Shown piece after piece: positions 7,292 through 14,130 of a DNA stretch of 20,635 bases. Each line of letters begins with the position of its first letter. The stretch's first letter is position 1. The notes below the pieces were generated by a model. The model did not search any database and was not told the DNA's origin. It worked only from the letters and a program-made list of their open reading frames with translations. The stretch comes from a virus. The DNA is taken from the IMG/VR virus record IMGVR_UViG_3300042691_001290, positions 1-20,635 of that record; one strand, written 5' to 3'. The translations under genes and the position numbers were made by a program.

Positions 7292-8822
7292 TGGTGCCGC
7301 TGATCAACACTTCAGCGCCCATGATGGCAATCTTGACCGGATCAGTACCGGACAACTCGTACACGCGGTCGCGCAGCTTAAGCGTCATGCCTAACCGACG
7401 GAAGAACACGCGGCGGTAATACTCGCCGATCTTGCCAGTGGTCGCCCAGTGTTCGTTCGACCAGGTATGTCCGCCGTCGTCGCTCCAGCGCAGCATGATG
7501 GCCGGATCGCTGCCTTGCGTAATCGGCGTGTCTTCGTCGGAAATCAGATAGTCGCCTGATTCCGTAACCAAAAACTCGCCGTCTTCCGTTTGCAGATAGA
7601 TGACGTCGCTGAACGAGTAACCGTTCAGCCCGTTGCCGGACTCCATGTCAATCTGCAAGGCATGATGCGCCGTGCGCTTCAGATTGTTCTGGCCCGTGGG
7701 CAACGCGCGCCACGTCCGCAGCCAACGCTGGATCTGCCCGTTGTCGGCGTAGACGTCAAGATCAAAAGCGTAGATGTTGCCGGTCTGATAATCGCCAACA
7801 ACTACCTCGTTGTTGAACACCATCTGGCAGTTACTACGATGCCGCGTAAACACACCGTTGCTCCAGCCTGCGCGTTCGTGCCAGGCTTGAGTGGCGATGT
7901 CGTACACCCAAGTTGTGTCGGCGCTGGGAAAAATCAGCACGTAAAAACTGTGGCCATCCTGTTGATAGGTGTACGCGATGGCGTCTGACAGATTACCGTA
8001 CTGTTGAATGTGCCATTCAACTGCGTGCGTGCTGATGCGCTGGCCGGTGTAGCCGTTGGCGCGGTACACGATGCCGCGACCCCGAGCGTCCGCCCCAAGC
8101 CAAAACACGCCGTTGTCTACTTTGGCCACTGAAAACGCTGCTGCGCAACCGATTTCGTTGAACGCGCCTTGAATACGCTGCAGCGGAAAGTCAGACGCGC
8201 CCGTGTTGTACCAAACCTCAACGCTGTTGGTACCAAACACCCACAGTTCTCTAAAATTTGAAAGAACCGCGACTACGCCGTCAGGCGAGCCTTCCGCGCT
8301 GGCAAAGTCCAGCGGATCGACCTGCGTCCCTTCAAACAAACTGGTAATCCAAATCCGCTGGCTGTCCGGCTCGTTGAAAACAAAATAGCCGTCCAAGTAC
8401 CCGACCGTCACAGCGCCGGGATAGTCCGAGTCCGTAATCTGCGCAAACGCATTGGTCAACGAGTTGTAGATGTACCCTTGCGGATTGGCCGCAATAAACA
8501 ACTGTACGCCGTTGTCGGCCATGCTGACAGAGCCAGTGCCGGCAATCGTCCCTAGCAGCGTAGCGTTGTAAGCGGTGTCAATTTTGTACAGCGCGTTGCC
8601 AGACACCACATACGCCGTGTTAGGGTCGTTGAAAAACGCCCAGACCCCGCGAATCGGCCCTGAGCCAATAGACGCCAGCAATCGAAGACCAGGCGCGCGC
8701 TGAAGAAACGCCGGCTCTTTGCCAGCCTCGGGCACGATCTCTGGGAACAGATTGACCATACGCGCGTCTGCAGCATTGACGCTGCGGGCGACGTAGGTCG
8801 ATCCAAGGATCGGCGTTTTCAT
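7284..8822 (-). CDS. packaged-DNA stabilisation / tail hub protein, P22 gp10-like, 512 aa
   Basis: P22 gp10 (472 residues) forms the hexameric hub below gp4 and holds the packaged DNA. The start MKTPILGSTYVARSVNAADA, followed by RMVNLFPEIVP and PAFLQRAPGLRLL, is the typical opening of the phage stabilisation family. The middle shows propeller-like strands with repeated patterns (VVSGNALYKI, VGYLDGYFVFNEPDSQRIWI, LWVFGTNSVEVWYNTG). At residues 447-454 there is an Asp-box, SDDGGHTW. Residues 405-434 contain an inserted acidic repeat (see findings). There is no Shine-Dalgarno at the ATG, so translation probably depends on reinitiation at the TGATG junction with gp4. The end overlaps the next gene by 8 bases. 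Confidence 0.9.
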   Translation of the reverse strand: MKTPILGSTYVARSVNAADARMVNLFPEIVPEAGKEPAFLQRAPGLRLLASIGSGPIRGVWAFFNDPNTAYVVSGNALYKIDTAYNATLLGTIAGTGSVSMADNGVQLFIAANPQGYIYNSLTNAFAQITDSDYPGAVTVGYLDGYFVFNEPDSQRIWITSLFEGTQVDPLDFASAEGSPDGVVAVLSNFRELWVFGTNSVEVWYNTGASDFPLQRIQGAFNEIGCAAAFSVAKVDNGVFWLGADARGRGIVYRANGYTGQRISTHAVEWHIQQYGNLSDAIAYTYQQDGHSFYVLIFPSADTTWVYDIATQAWHERAGWSNGVFTRHRSNCQMVFNNEVVVGDYQTGNIYAFDLDVYADNGQIQRWLRTWRALPTGQNNLKRTAHHALQIDMESGNGLNGYSFSDVIYLQTEDGEFLVTESGDYLISDEDTPITQGSDPAIMLRWSDDGGHTWSNEHWATTGKIGEYYRRVFFRRLGMTLKLRDRVYELSGTDPVKIAIMGAEVLISGTNA

Positions 8823-9535
8823 CAGTAATTGCCAGCGTACACGTTAAAGCGTTGCCGCGTTGCCACCAGCGAGTACGGCATGCTCATTACGTCATCCGGA
8901 TTGTTGATGCGCTTCAGATTGCGCTTGCTTGTCATCGCAATTCGCTTGACTTGCGCGGAAGGCTCAACGCCAAACTCCGGCGCAATCTCCATCGCCAAGT
9001 TGTACGTAAACGCCCGCAGATAGCCTGGCGGAAAGTACAAATTAGTCGAAAGCGTCGGCGGGCTGCTCAATTCTTGAACCGACACAAAGTGCCACTCCAG
9101 CAGCCGCGTGGGCACCGGATAGATGTACATCTCAATGTCGGGGAACGTCATGTTGACCCACAGCACTTGCGGGTACGTTGACGTAACTGTCTTGACAGCA
9201 ATCCCGTTGTATTGCTGCTGGTTGATGATCTTGATGCCAAAACTGACGTTCGTGCTGGGGTCGCGAAAATACGTCGCGTCGTCCAGCAGAACGGGCCTGT
9301 TGCCCACGAAGTCGCCCGTAGGCCCTAGCGTGCGGCTGATTGTGCTGGTCGGCCAGTTGAAGACCTGATCCTGCGTAGAAAACACCGACAACCGTTCAGT
9401 GTTCCACGACTCAATCATCTGTTGCATCGCCGTCAGCGAATCTTGCGAAACGGCTGCAGATGGCGTCTCGCCCTCTGCCAAAACGCCCAGCAAACGCAGG
9501 GCGCGATTGATCTGATCACCCGCTGTGGTGGACAT
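8822..9535 (-). CDS. tail accessory / head completion protein, P22 gp4-like, 237 aa
   Basis: In P22, gp4 binds under the portal after packaging and forms the first ring of the tail. The N-terminus STTAGDQINRALRLLGVLAE, then GETPSAAVSQDSLTAMQQMI and ESWNTERLSVF, is the recognisable start of this adaptor family (helical bundle). A beta-rich centre follows (FPDIEMYIYPVPTRLLEWHF), then a C-terminal helix with LYFPPGYLRAFTYNLAMEIA, common in gp4-type proteins. P22 gp4 is 166 residues, so this belongs to the longer type. The ATG has AAGGAG 8 bases upstream. Its TGA shares one base with the next ATG (TGATG), so the two adaptor proteins are made together. Confidence 0.88.
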   Translation of the reverse strand: MSTTAGDQINRALRLLGVLAEGETPSAAVSQDSLTAMQQMIESWNTERLSVFSTQDQVFNWPTSTISRTLGPTGDFVGNRPVLLDDATYFRDPSTNVSFGIKIINQQQYNGIAVKTVTSTYPQVLWVNMTFPDIEMYIYPVPTRLLEWHFVSVQELSSPPTLSTNLYFPPGYLRAFTYNLAMEIAPEFGVEPSAQVKRIAMTSKRNLKRINNPDDVMSMPYSLVATRQRFNVYAGNY

Positions 9536-9713
9536 GCTCGGGCTCCTTGCGACGGCGGCGGGCCAGCGAGTTTACTGGTGGCGCGGCGTCTGGTTCATCC
9601 TCGATGCCGGGAGTATACCGTTCCCATCCGCTGCGTTCGTCGTAAGCCGCTTCCATTTCCAGCGTGGCGACTTTGGCGCCGTGAAGGGGGTGACGCAAAT
9701 AGATGATGGGCAT
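9516..9713 (-). CDS. small hypothetical protein, 65 aa
   Basis: Begins MPIIYLRHPLHGAKVATLE, followed by AAYDERSGWERYTPG and a charged, probably disordered tail with an ARRRRK patch. The HP-x-HG-x-K-V-A start, followed by an acidic D-E-x-x-G-W-x-R-Y segment, recurs in small proteins of phage structural regions as I remember them. The same frame is open upstream to 9905, but that part is a non-protein-like shadow of the previous gene. No Shine-Dalgarno is evident at the ATG, which sits just after the third hairpin. The last 20 bases overlap the gp4-like gene, and its ribosome site AAGGAG lies inside this one. Function unknown; Arg-rich tail could contact nucleic acid. Confidence 0.72.
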   Translation of the reverse strand: MPIIYLRHPLHGAKVATLEMEAAYDERSGWERYTPGIEDEPDAAPPVNSLARRRRKEPEHVHHSG

Positions 9714-9722
9714 AGAGAAGAC

Positions 9723-9738
9723 GGGGGCCGAAGCCCCC
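9723..9738 (-). terminator. third GGGGGC-UUCG-GCCCCC hairpin
   Basis: Same stem and UUCG loop as the hairpin after coat, extended by one C-G pair (9722/9739), 7 bases after the stop of the 137-aa gene on the minus strand. It is followed by GTCTTCTCT with no clean T-run, so attenuation or mRNA 3'-end stabilisation is more likely than strong termination. The next start codon is only about 9 bases past the stem, so the hairpin may also limit ribosome access to it. Confidence 0.65.
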
Positions 9739-9745
9739 GGTTGGG

Positions 9746-10159
9746 TTAGGACGCCATTACAACCCAGTCGGTGCCGTCGCACACCAACATAGCCCAAGCA
9801 CCCGCCGAACCCGCAAGAATTGCGGTGCCTGCGGTGTTGGTGCCGATAGGCTTGACGTTGCTGGACGCCGACACAACGGTTTGAGCAGCGATGGTCTTGA
9901 TCCACACAAGGCGGCCAGTGCTGGCCGCAGCGGATGGAAACGTAACCGTGATGCTGCCCGCACCGTTGCAGACAAGGAAGTTTTCCGTGTCGCCGAGCGT
10001 GAACGAAGCCGTCTTGATGACGGGAGCGGTCAGGTCCAGCATGGTGCCGTTCAGCGCGCCCGTAGCCGTCACAGACGCCGCAGCTACGGCGCCGGTAACG
10101 GTAACGCTTTCGAACTCAGGATCGCTATACGCGACGCCTACCGCCTTGGTATTAGGCAT
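9746..10159 (-). CDS. putative capsid/tail-associated small protein, 137 aa
   Basis: Frame extends 5 codons further up, but the ATG at 10159 has AAGGA at good spacing, giving MPNTKAVGVAYSDPEFESVT. Residues about 18-45 are a Val/Thr/Ala strand-rich stretch (VTVTGAVAAASVTATGAL). Residues 47-137 are a beta-rich module (VIKTASFTLGD, SITVTFPSA, QTVVSASSNVKPIG, LVCDGTDWVVM) that closely matches the last 100 residues of the large tail protein at 5852-7291. Such modules probably form small beta-prisms or sandwiches. Flanked by hairpins on both sides, like the preceding gene. A second decoration protein or a small fibre is plausible; exact role unknown. Confidence 0.82.
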   Translation of the reverse strand: MPNTKAVGVAYSDPEFESVTVTGAVAAASVTATGALNGTMLDLTAPVIKTASFTLGDTENFLVCNGAGSITVTFPSAAASTGRLVWIKTIAAQTVVSASSNVKPIGTNTAGTAILAGSAGAWAMLVCDGTDWVVMAS

Positions 10160-10172
10160 GATCGTTCCTTTC

Positions 10173-10194
10173 AAAAACGGGGGCCGAGGCCCCC
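10173..10194 (-). terminator. GGGGGC-CUCG-GCCCCC hairpin with T-tract
   Basis: Stem 10179-10194 on the minus strand, 7 bases after the stop of the 142-aa gene, followed by G and TTTTT (10177-10173). This is the best rho-independent terminator of the three hairpins. The following gene's ribosome site AAGGA begins within a few bases of the T-tract, so the element sits fully within a coding string and must be leaky if genes downstream have no other promoter. Confidence 0.75.
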
Positions 10195-10201
10195 TAGTTC
10201 A

Positions 10202-10630
10202 TTAGGCGATCCGGTAGATCGTGAACGCGGCGTCGCCCGTCTTGCGAAAACGGAACGTGCCAGACGTGTTGTTCGTCTTGGTCAGCGCGTCTTGGATCAC
10301 GTCGTTGCCAACAAGGGTGTTGCCCGCGCCGGCAGTGAAGGTCACGTCGTTGCCTGCGTCGTCACCGATGTTGATGAACGAGCAGTCAAACGTCGAACCA
10401 ACCTTGAGGCTGGGGAAAGCAGCGTCGATCAGCGCGCCAGTGGGGAACACGTAGGTGCCCGCGCTGGTGCTGCCAGCGTCCATCGTGCAAACGCCCGCAG
10501 CCAGATTGTCTGCGGTGATGGTGACAGACGCGCCAGTCAGCGCCACGGGGGTGCTGGTGTTGGAGAAGCTGATTTCGCCGATGTTACCGTCGCCGACTTG
10601 ATAGCCGCCAGCGCCATTAGGGAGTGCCAT
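10202..10630 (-). CDS. putative capsid-associated small protein, 142 aa
   Basis: ATG at 10630 was chosen over an in-frame TTG two codons upstream because AAGGA lies 8 bases before it. It begins MALPNGAGGYQVGDGNIGE and is rich in Thr, Gly, Ala and Asp with alternating strand patterns, e.g. ASVTITADNL and FRFRKTGDAAFTIYRI at the end. It resembles small proteins encoded next to coat genes in related phages. Its position between coat and the head-completion gene, with hairpins on both sides that would set its own expression level, fits a capsid decoration or cement protein. That role is inferred, not shown by a motif. No signal peptide or catalytic residues were seen. Confidence 0.8.
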   Translation of the reverse strand: MALPNGAGGYQVGDGNIGEISFSNTSTPVALTGASVTITADNLAAGVCTMDAGSTSAGTYVFPTGALIDAAFPSLKVGSTFDCSFINIGDDAGNDVTFTAGAGNTLVGNDVIQDALTKTNNTSGTFRFRKTGDAAFTIYRIA

Positions 10631-10664
10631 GATCAAATTCCTTTCGATGTTCAGTGGTAGGAAA

Positions 10665-10680
10665 GGGGGCCGAAGCCCCC
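10665..10680 (-). terminator. GGGGGC-UUCG-GCCCCC hairpin after coat gene
   Basis: A perfect 6-bp G+C-only stem closed by the extra-stable cUUCGg tetraloop, starting 7 bases after the coat stop on the minus strand. Only TTT then CC follows, so the U-tract is weak. This suits partial termination or protection of the coat mRNA 3' end rather than a full stop. The next gene's ribosome site (AAGGA) lies further downstream, so some read-through is expected. Confidence 0.7.
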
Positions 10681-10687
10681 GTTTCTA

Positions 10688-11890
10688 TTAGCCCCAGAGA
10701 CGGCAGGCCATCTGCGGACGAATGGTGCTGTAGCCGTACAGCACGTCGATCCGGCAGGGCATACGGTCGTTGTTGATGTCGTACTGACGCACGACACGCA
10801 GGCTGATGCCGTTGTGGACGGCGCGAGCAGCCATGTCAACGCCTTGCGGCAGGAGCAGGTCAGCGGTGGCGAACGTGATCGCGTCCTTGTGGTACACGAG
10901 GTTCTGAGCGTACTGCGTAGACGCAGCGCCCAAGAAGATCACGGCCTTGCTGTTGCCAGGCAGGCTGTTCACGGTAGCCAGAGCGTGGTTGGCCGAGTAG
11001 ATCGGCGCCACGGTCACGGTCACGGCGGTGCTAACAGCGGTAGCATCAGCCAGAGCCACGAACTGGAACAGCGAACCGGTGGACTCACGGGTCTGCGGGT
11101 TGACAGCAAAGCAGTCAGCCACAGTGAACACGTCGCCAGCCTTGATCGTCACGCCAGAGCCCACGGTCAGGGCGATGGAGGTCGCGCCTTCCGCAGTCAC
11201 AGCAGCCGACGTGGAGTTGCCGGTAGCGCCGCGAGTGCCGGTGGTGAACTGCTTGATCGACTGAGACATGTTGATCTCATCGAAGCCCAGCACGCCGGTG
11301 CCCATCATGCCGTTCTTGAACTGCTTGCTGATGGTGTCGGTCGGGTTGAACAAGCCCTTCATGCCTTCAACCAAGCCAGCGTTGGCAGCGGGGTTGACCG
11401 TTGCGTAGCGCGGCGACATCACAGCGGCGTTCTCGTTCAGCTTCTGCTGGGCTTGCAGCAGAACCAGCGAGGTGGCGGGCGTGGTGCCAGGCGTACCAAC
11501 GGAGTTGCCAATGGTACGGAAGGCGTTGGCCACGTCAGCGTCGATGCTGGAGGCAAGCTGGCTGATACGAGGCTTCAGCACACGATCAGCGAAGTCGTCC
11601 AACTGCATCGTCAACTCGGCGGACGTAAAGTTCACGCCGATGTGCTTCTGCGAGGCGACCGTCAGGGTCGTGAACTGCTCGTTGTCGTCCTGCACTTGCA
11701 GAGCGGCACCATCGGTCACCAGAGCGCGGTCCGGCAGACGGATACGCAGGGTAGAACCGATCTTGGCGCCTTCAACGGCGAACGAGTCGTCGTATTGGCG
11801 GTTGACGTTACGGGTCAGAACGAGGTTGTTCTCAAGGATCTCCAGGGCCTTCCTGGTGATCATGTCAATGGTCAGAATACTGTTGGCCAC
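10688..11890 (-). CDS. major coat protein, P22 gp5-like, 400 aa
   Basis: Builds the icosahedral capsid; HK97-type fold with the P22 coat family signature. The N-terminus MANSILTIDMITRKALEILE is characteristic, followed by NRQYDDSFAVEGAKIG, IRLPDRALV and a central EINMSQSIKQF. The C-terminal domain includes LPQGVDMAARAVHNGISLRV and RIDVLYGYSTIRPQMACRLW, both typical of this family. P22 coat is 430 residues, so this one is slightly short. Residues about 230-290 (AAVTAEGATSIALTVGSGVT and on) are a Thr/Val/Ala-rich segment that could correspond to the inserted beta domain of P22 coat. The start is GTG with strong AAGGAG 6 bases upstream, fitting high expression. A UUCG-loop hairpin lies 7 bases after the stop. 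Confidence 0.93.
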   Translation of the reverse strand: MANSILTIDMITRKALEILENNLVLTRNVNRQYDDSFAVEGAKIGSTLRIRLPDRALVTDGAALQVQDDNEQFTTLTVASQKHIGVNFTSAELTMQLDDFADRVLKPRISQLASSIDADVANAFRTIGNSVGTPGTTPATSLVLLQAQQKLNENAAVMSPRYATVNPAANAGLVEGMKGLFNPTDTISKQFKNGMMGTGVLGFDEINMSQSIKQFTTGTRGATGNSTSAAVTAEGATSIALTVGSGVTIKAGDVFTVADCFAVNPQTRESTGSLFQFVALADATAVSTAVTVTVAPIYSANHALATVNSLPGNSKAVIFLGAASTQYAQNLVYHKDAITFATADLLLPQGVDMAARAVHNGISLRVVRQYDINNDRMPCRIDVLYGYSTIRPQMACRLWG

Positions 11891-11909
11891 AGCGGGCTCC
11901 TTTCAAGTC

Positions 11910-12713
11910 TTAGCGGGACATTTGCGCTTGCATCTTTCGCATCTGGCGGGCTCGTTCAGCTTCAATCCAATCCGAAGTACTCATAGATTTGACCGACCGA
12001 GGATCAGTCGTATCGTAACTCGGATTGCCTAAAGCGCGCGCGCCCCCCGGTTTGATCGGTGCAGGAGCAGACGAAGTTTTTTTCTGCAAAGGGTTAGAGG
12101 ACAATTTGGCCTCTACCTTACCAATTTCGCGCGCTTGCAACAGTGGCGGCAAACGGGAAATCCGATCAGCTTCTTTCGGGTTGCTGCCAAGCCAGTAAGC
12201 TATGTCAGGCCCGTTGTCAGACGACCGGATGGTTTCTGCCATCACGTCCGTGACGCGGAGTTGAGGGTTGTACGCGACTTCTTGGAAGTCGTCATATTTA
12301 GCCCTGGCCTCCTCTTCACGTTCGTGAAAAGCATCAAGAACAGCAGCCTGTTCCCTCTGATGCTCCCGCAACGCGATCAGTTCTTCCGCCTTCTTCATAG
12401 CCAACGCTTCCGCGTAAGCCTCAGGCGATGAAAACTGATCAACGGGCGGAATTTCTCTGGGCATAGCCTGCCGGGCTTGCATCTCTGCGGCCCGAGCTTG
12501 CTGCTCTCGTTCCCACTTGCGTTGTTCTCTTGCGAGGCGCTTGCTGATAGCCGCATCCAGTTCGGTTTGCGAGAACTTTCGTTCATCCGCAGTCTGATCT
12601 GATGCTTCGTCAGCAACATCCGGCGTAAGCGATGCAGAATCCGGGGCGGCCGTCGCCTCGGGTGCTGGCGCGGAGTCTACTTCCGCTAAGGCTTCTTGGA
12701 CTTGTTCAGTCAT
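11910..12713 (-). CDS. phage scaffolding protein, 267 aa
   Basis: Guides coat protein assembly into the procapsid and leaves before or during packaging. The N-terminal about 45 residues are acidic and Ala/Pro-rich (low complexity). Residues about 47-85 (KFSQTELDAAISKRLAREQR and on) are a typical scaffold-type charged helix, followed by a long Glu/Ala/Arg-rich helical stretch to about 150. Residues about 200-245 are Pro/Ser/Gly-rich and probably flexible. The end (DWIEAERARQMRKMQAQMSR) is a basic helix, as in P22 gp8, where the C-terminal basic helix-turn-helix binds coat. P22 gp8 is about 303 residues. The position directly before the coat gene supports the call. The ribosome site is weak, and a five-codon upstream frame overlaps the start. 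Confidence 0.87.
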   Translation of the reverse strand: MTEQVQEALAEVDSAPAPEATAAPDSASLTPDVADEASDQTADERKFSQTELDAAISKRLAREQRKWEREQQARAAEMQARQAMPREIPPVDQFSSPEAYAEALAMKKAEELIALREHQREQAAVLDAFHEREEEARAKYDDFQEVAYNPQLRVTDVMAETIRSSDNGPDIAYWLGSNPKEADRISRLPPLLQAREIGKVEAKLSSNPLQKKTSSAPAPIKPGGARALGNPSYDTTDPRSVKSMSTSDWIEAERARQMRKMQAQMSR

Positions 12714-12758
12714 GGTTGCTCATGTAGAGCCCTGGTCTACCGGGCCAGTACGGTTCTC

Positions 12759-12787
12759 AGATTATGCGCTAAGAAGGCGCGTGTCAA
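12759..12787 (-). promoter_or_regulatory. sigma70-type promoter for scaffold/coat
   Basis: On the minus strand TTGACA (12787-12782) is followed by a 17-bp spacer and TAATCT (12764-12759). The -35 box is a perfect consensus, the spacing ideal, and the -10 box keeps the first two bases and last base of TATAAT. The -35 box contains the tailspike stop codon TGA. It lies in one of the few intergenic gaps (about 70 bp), directly before the scaffold gene, with an expected transcript start near 12752. The downstream leader has a possible hairpin (CTGG, 9-base loop, CCAG) and a five-codon upstream reading frame starting at 12723. Function is inferred from sequence only. Confidence 0.72.
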
Positions 12788-14121
12788 GCAACGGTATAAG
12801 AACCGCTGATGATGATCTGATTTCCATTCGCGCCCCACGTTGGGGTGTATGCGTAAATGGTAGCCACCAACCCATTTCCGAGATTGGCAATCGCGCTGTC
12901 AACCGCAGACAAGTTACCACCATTGGCAACGGCAGTCGGCAAACCTGTGAAGTATGTGCTGCCAGCAGTTGATGCAGTGGTGCCGCCAGCATCATCAATA
13001 AAAACAACAAATCGAATGGTTTTACCCATCCGAATATACTTGCCAGAGTAGGTCGGCGAGCCTGTCGTTACCAAGTTTGTGAACACTGGAGTAAATGAAT
13101 ACTCGTAGTTTTCAAAAACATGGTAATTTCCCCCAGTGCCAACGGGGTCGATGGTGGCCGTACAGGAAACAAATTCATTTCCATGAGCAACCCATTCCTG
13201 TGTGTTTGCTGTGGGCCGAATGCACGATGTTTTATTGGTGAATGCGTTGCCCGCTATCAAAAACCCGCGAACGTTTGCGCCGCCCGCTTGCGTGATTGCA
13301 ATGTTGTTGTTGATGCCAACAATAAAACGACAGCCAGTTACTGAAATGCCAGAACAATTGTTCAAATTTATGTCGTAATCGTTAGACTCAAAATAGCCGC
13401 CGTGAATTGTCAACCCAAAGCCACCATTGCTCGACGCTACTCCAGCGTAATAGGCAGAAGCATCAAGGCCAAACACAGAGTTTGCAGAACCTGCAAAATC
13501 AAAACCGATGCCAGGCGAGCCGCCACCAGCAACTCGCAGACCGTGGAAAGAATTTCTGTTAGGGCCATGACTTCCCATCTGGACACCGTTTTCGGCAGCA
13601 ATGGTCATGTGAACAAAATCGTTGTCCCAAGAAAAATCAAGGTAAAAGCCAGTCGTTATGCTTCCACCAAGACCGCCGTCAGAAATTGAAATGTTGCTCC
13701 AGGACGAATTGGTCATCCACTGGCATTCCACACCGTAGGTGTAGGCCGCGCTGGCGTTGATGCTCAAATCTTCCAGCGCACAGTAGTCGGAACGATATTC
13801 TTGAAGATTAGGTTCATCAACCCAGCCGCCAGATGTACCGAAACGAATCACTGATGTCCCGGCTACCGCGCCGACTATGGTTGTCATACCAATCCCAGCG
13901 CCGCGTAAAGTCTTGCCGAACACGGCGCTGTTGCCTGAGCCGGTAATGACGATCTGCGACACCTTGTAAGTGCCAGCAGGAAGGAACACCACACTTGCCG
14001 CTGTTAACGCATTTGTAATGGCCGTGGTGCTGTCCACAGCGCCAGTGGGATCGGCCCCATAATCCAGCGCGTTTGCAACCGCGCCGTCAATCATGGAGTA
14101 TGTGACTTTGGTCAGTGCCAT
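12784..14121 (-). CDS. tailspike, pectate-lyase-type beta-helix, 445 aa
   Basis: Residues about 18-55 show the classic start of the pectate lyase 3 / glycosyl hydrolase 28-like beta-helix family: NALDYGADPTGAVDSTTAI, then VVFLPAGTYKVSQI. Residues about 60-330 have the irregular strand-turn repeats of a right-handed parallel beta-helix (DINLNNCSGISVTGCRF, VRGFLIAGNAF). From residue about 342 comes a separate C-terminal module (SFTPVFTN, YSGKYIRMGKTIRFVVFID). In phages such proteins are trimeric spikes that bind and often cut or deacetylate surface polysaccharide; the catalytic residues and substrate cannot be told from sequence alone. The ATG has GAGGA 7 bases upstream. The gene is visibly richer in A+T than its neighbours (two sampled 60-base lines have about 33% and 50% G+C, against 58% in one portal line), consistent with acquisition by recombination. 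Its stop codon lies inside a promoter -35 box. Confidence 0.88.
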   Translation of the reverse strand: MALTKVTYSMIDGAVANALDYGADPTGAVDSTTAITNALTAASVVFLPAGTYKVSQIVITGSGNSAVFGKTLRGAGIGMTTIVGAVAGTSVIRFGTSGGWVDEPNLQEYRSDYCALEDLSINASAAYTYGVECQWMTNSSWSNISISDGGLGGSITTGFYLDFSWDNDFVHMTIAAENGVQMGSHGPNRNSFHGLRVAGGGSPGIGFDFAGSANSVFGLDASAYYAGVASSNGGFGLTIHGGYFESNDYDINLNNCSGISVTGCRFIVGINNNIAITQAGGANVRGFLIAGNAFTNKTSCIRPTANTQEWVAHGNEFVSCTATIDPVGTGGNYHVFENYEYSFTPVFTNLVTTGSPTYSGKYIRMGKTIRFVVFIDDAGGTTASTAGSTYFTGLPTAVANGGNLSAVDSAIANLGNGLVATIYAYTPTWGANGNQIIISGSYTVA

Positions 14122-14130
14122 AATTTATCC

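Noticed and set aside
9714-9905. N-terminal extension of the 65-aa protein to 9905
   Set aside because: The extension overlaps the 137-aa gene and a terminator hairpin and is Arg/Cys/Gly-rich; protein-like sequence begins at the ATG at 9713.
9881-10660. Plus-strand frame of 259 codons rich in Arg
   Set aside because: Runs across two minus-strand genes and a hairpin terminator; Arg/Asp/Ala-rich composition and no homology I recognise.
10814-11986. Plus-strand frame of 390 codons rich in His, Gly and Arg
   Set aside because: Antisense to the coat gene, which is a clear family match; the composition is typical of a shadow frame.
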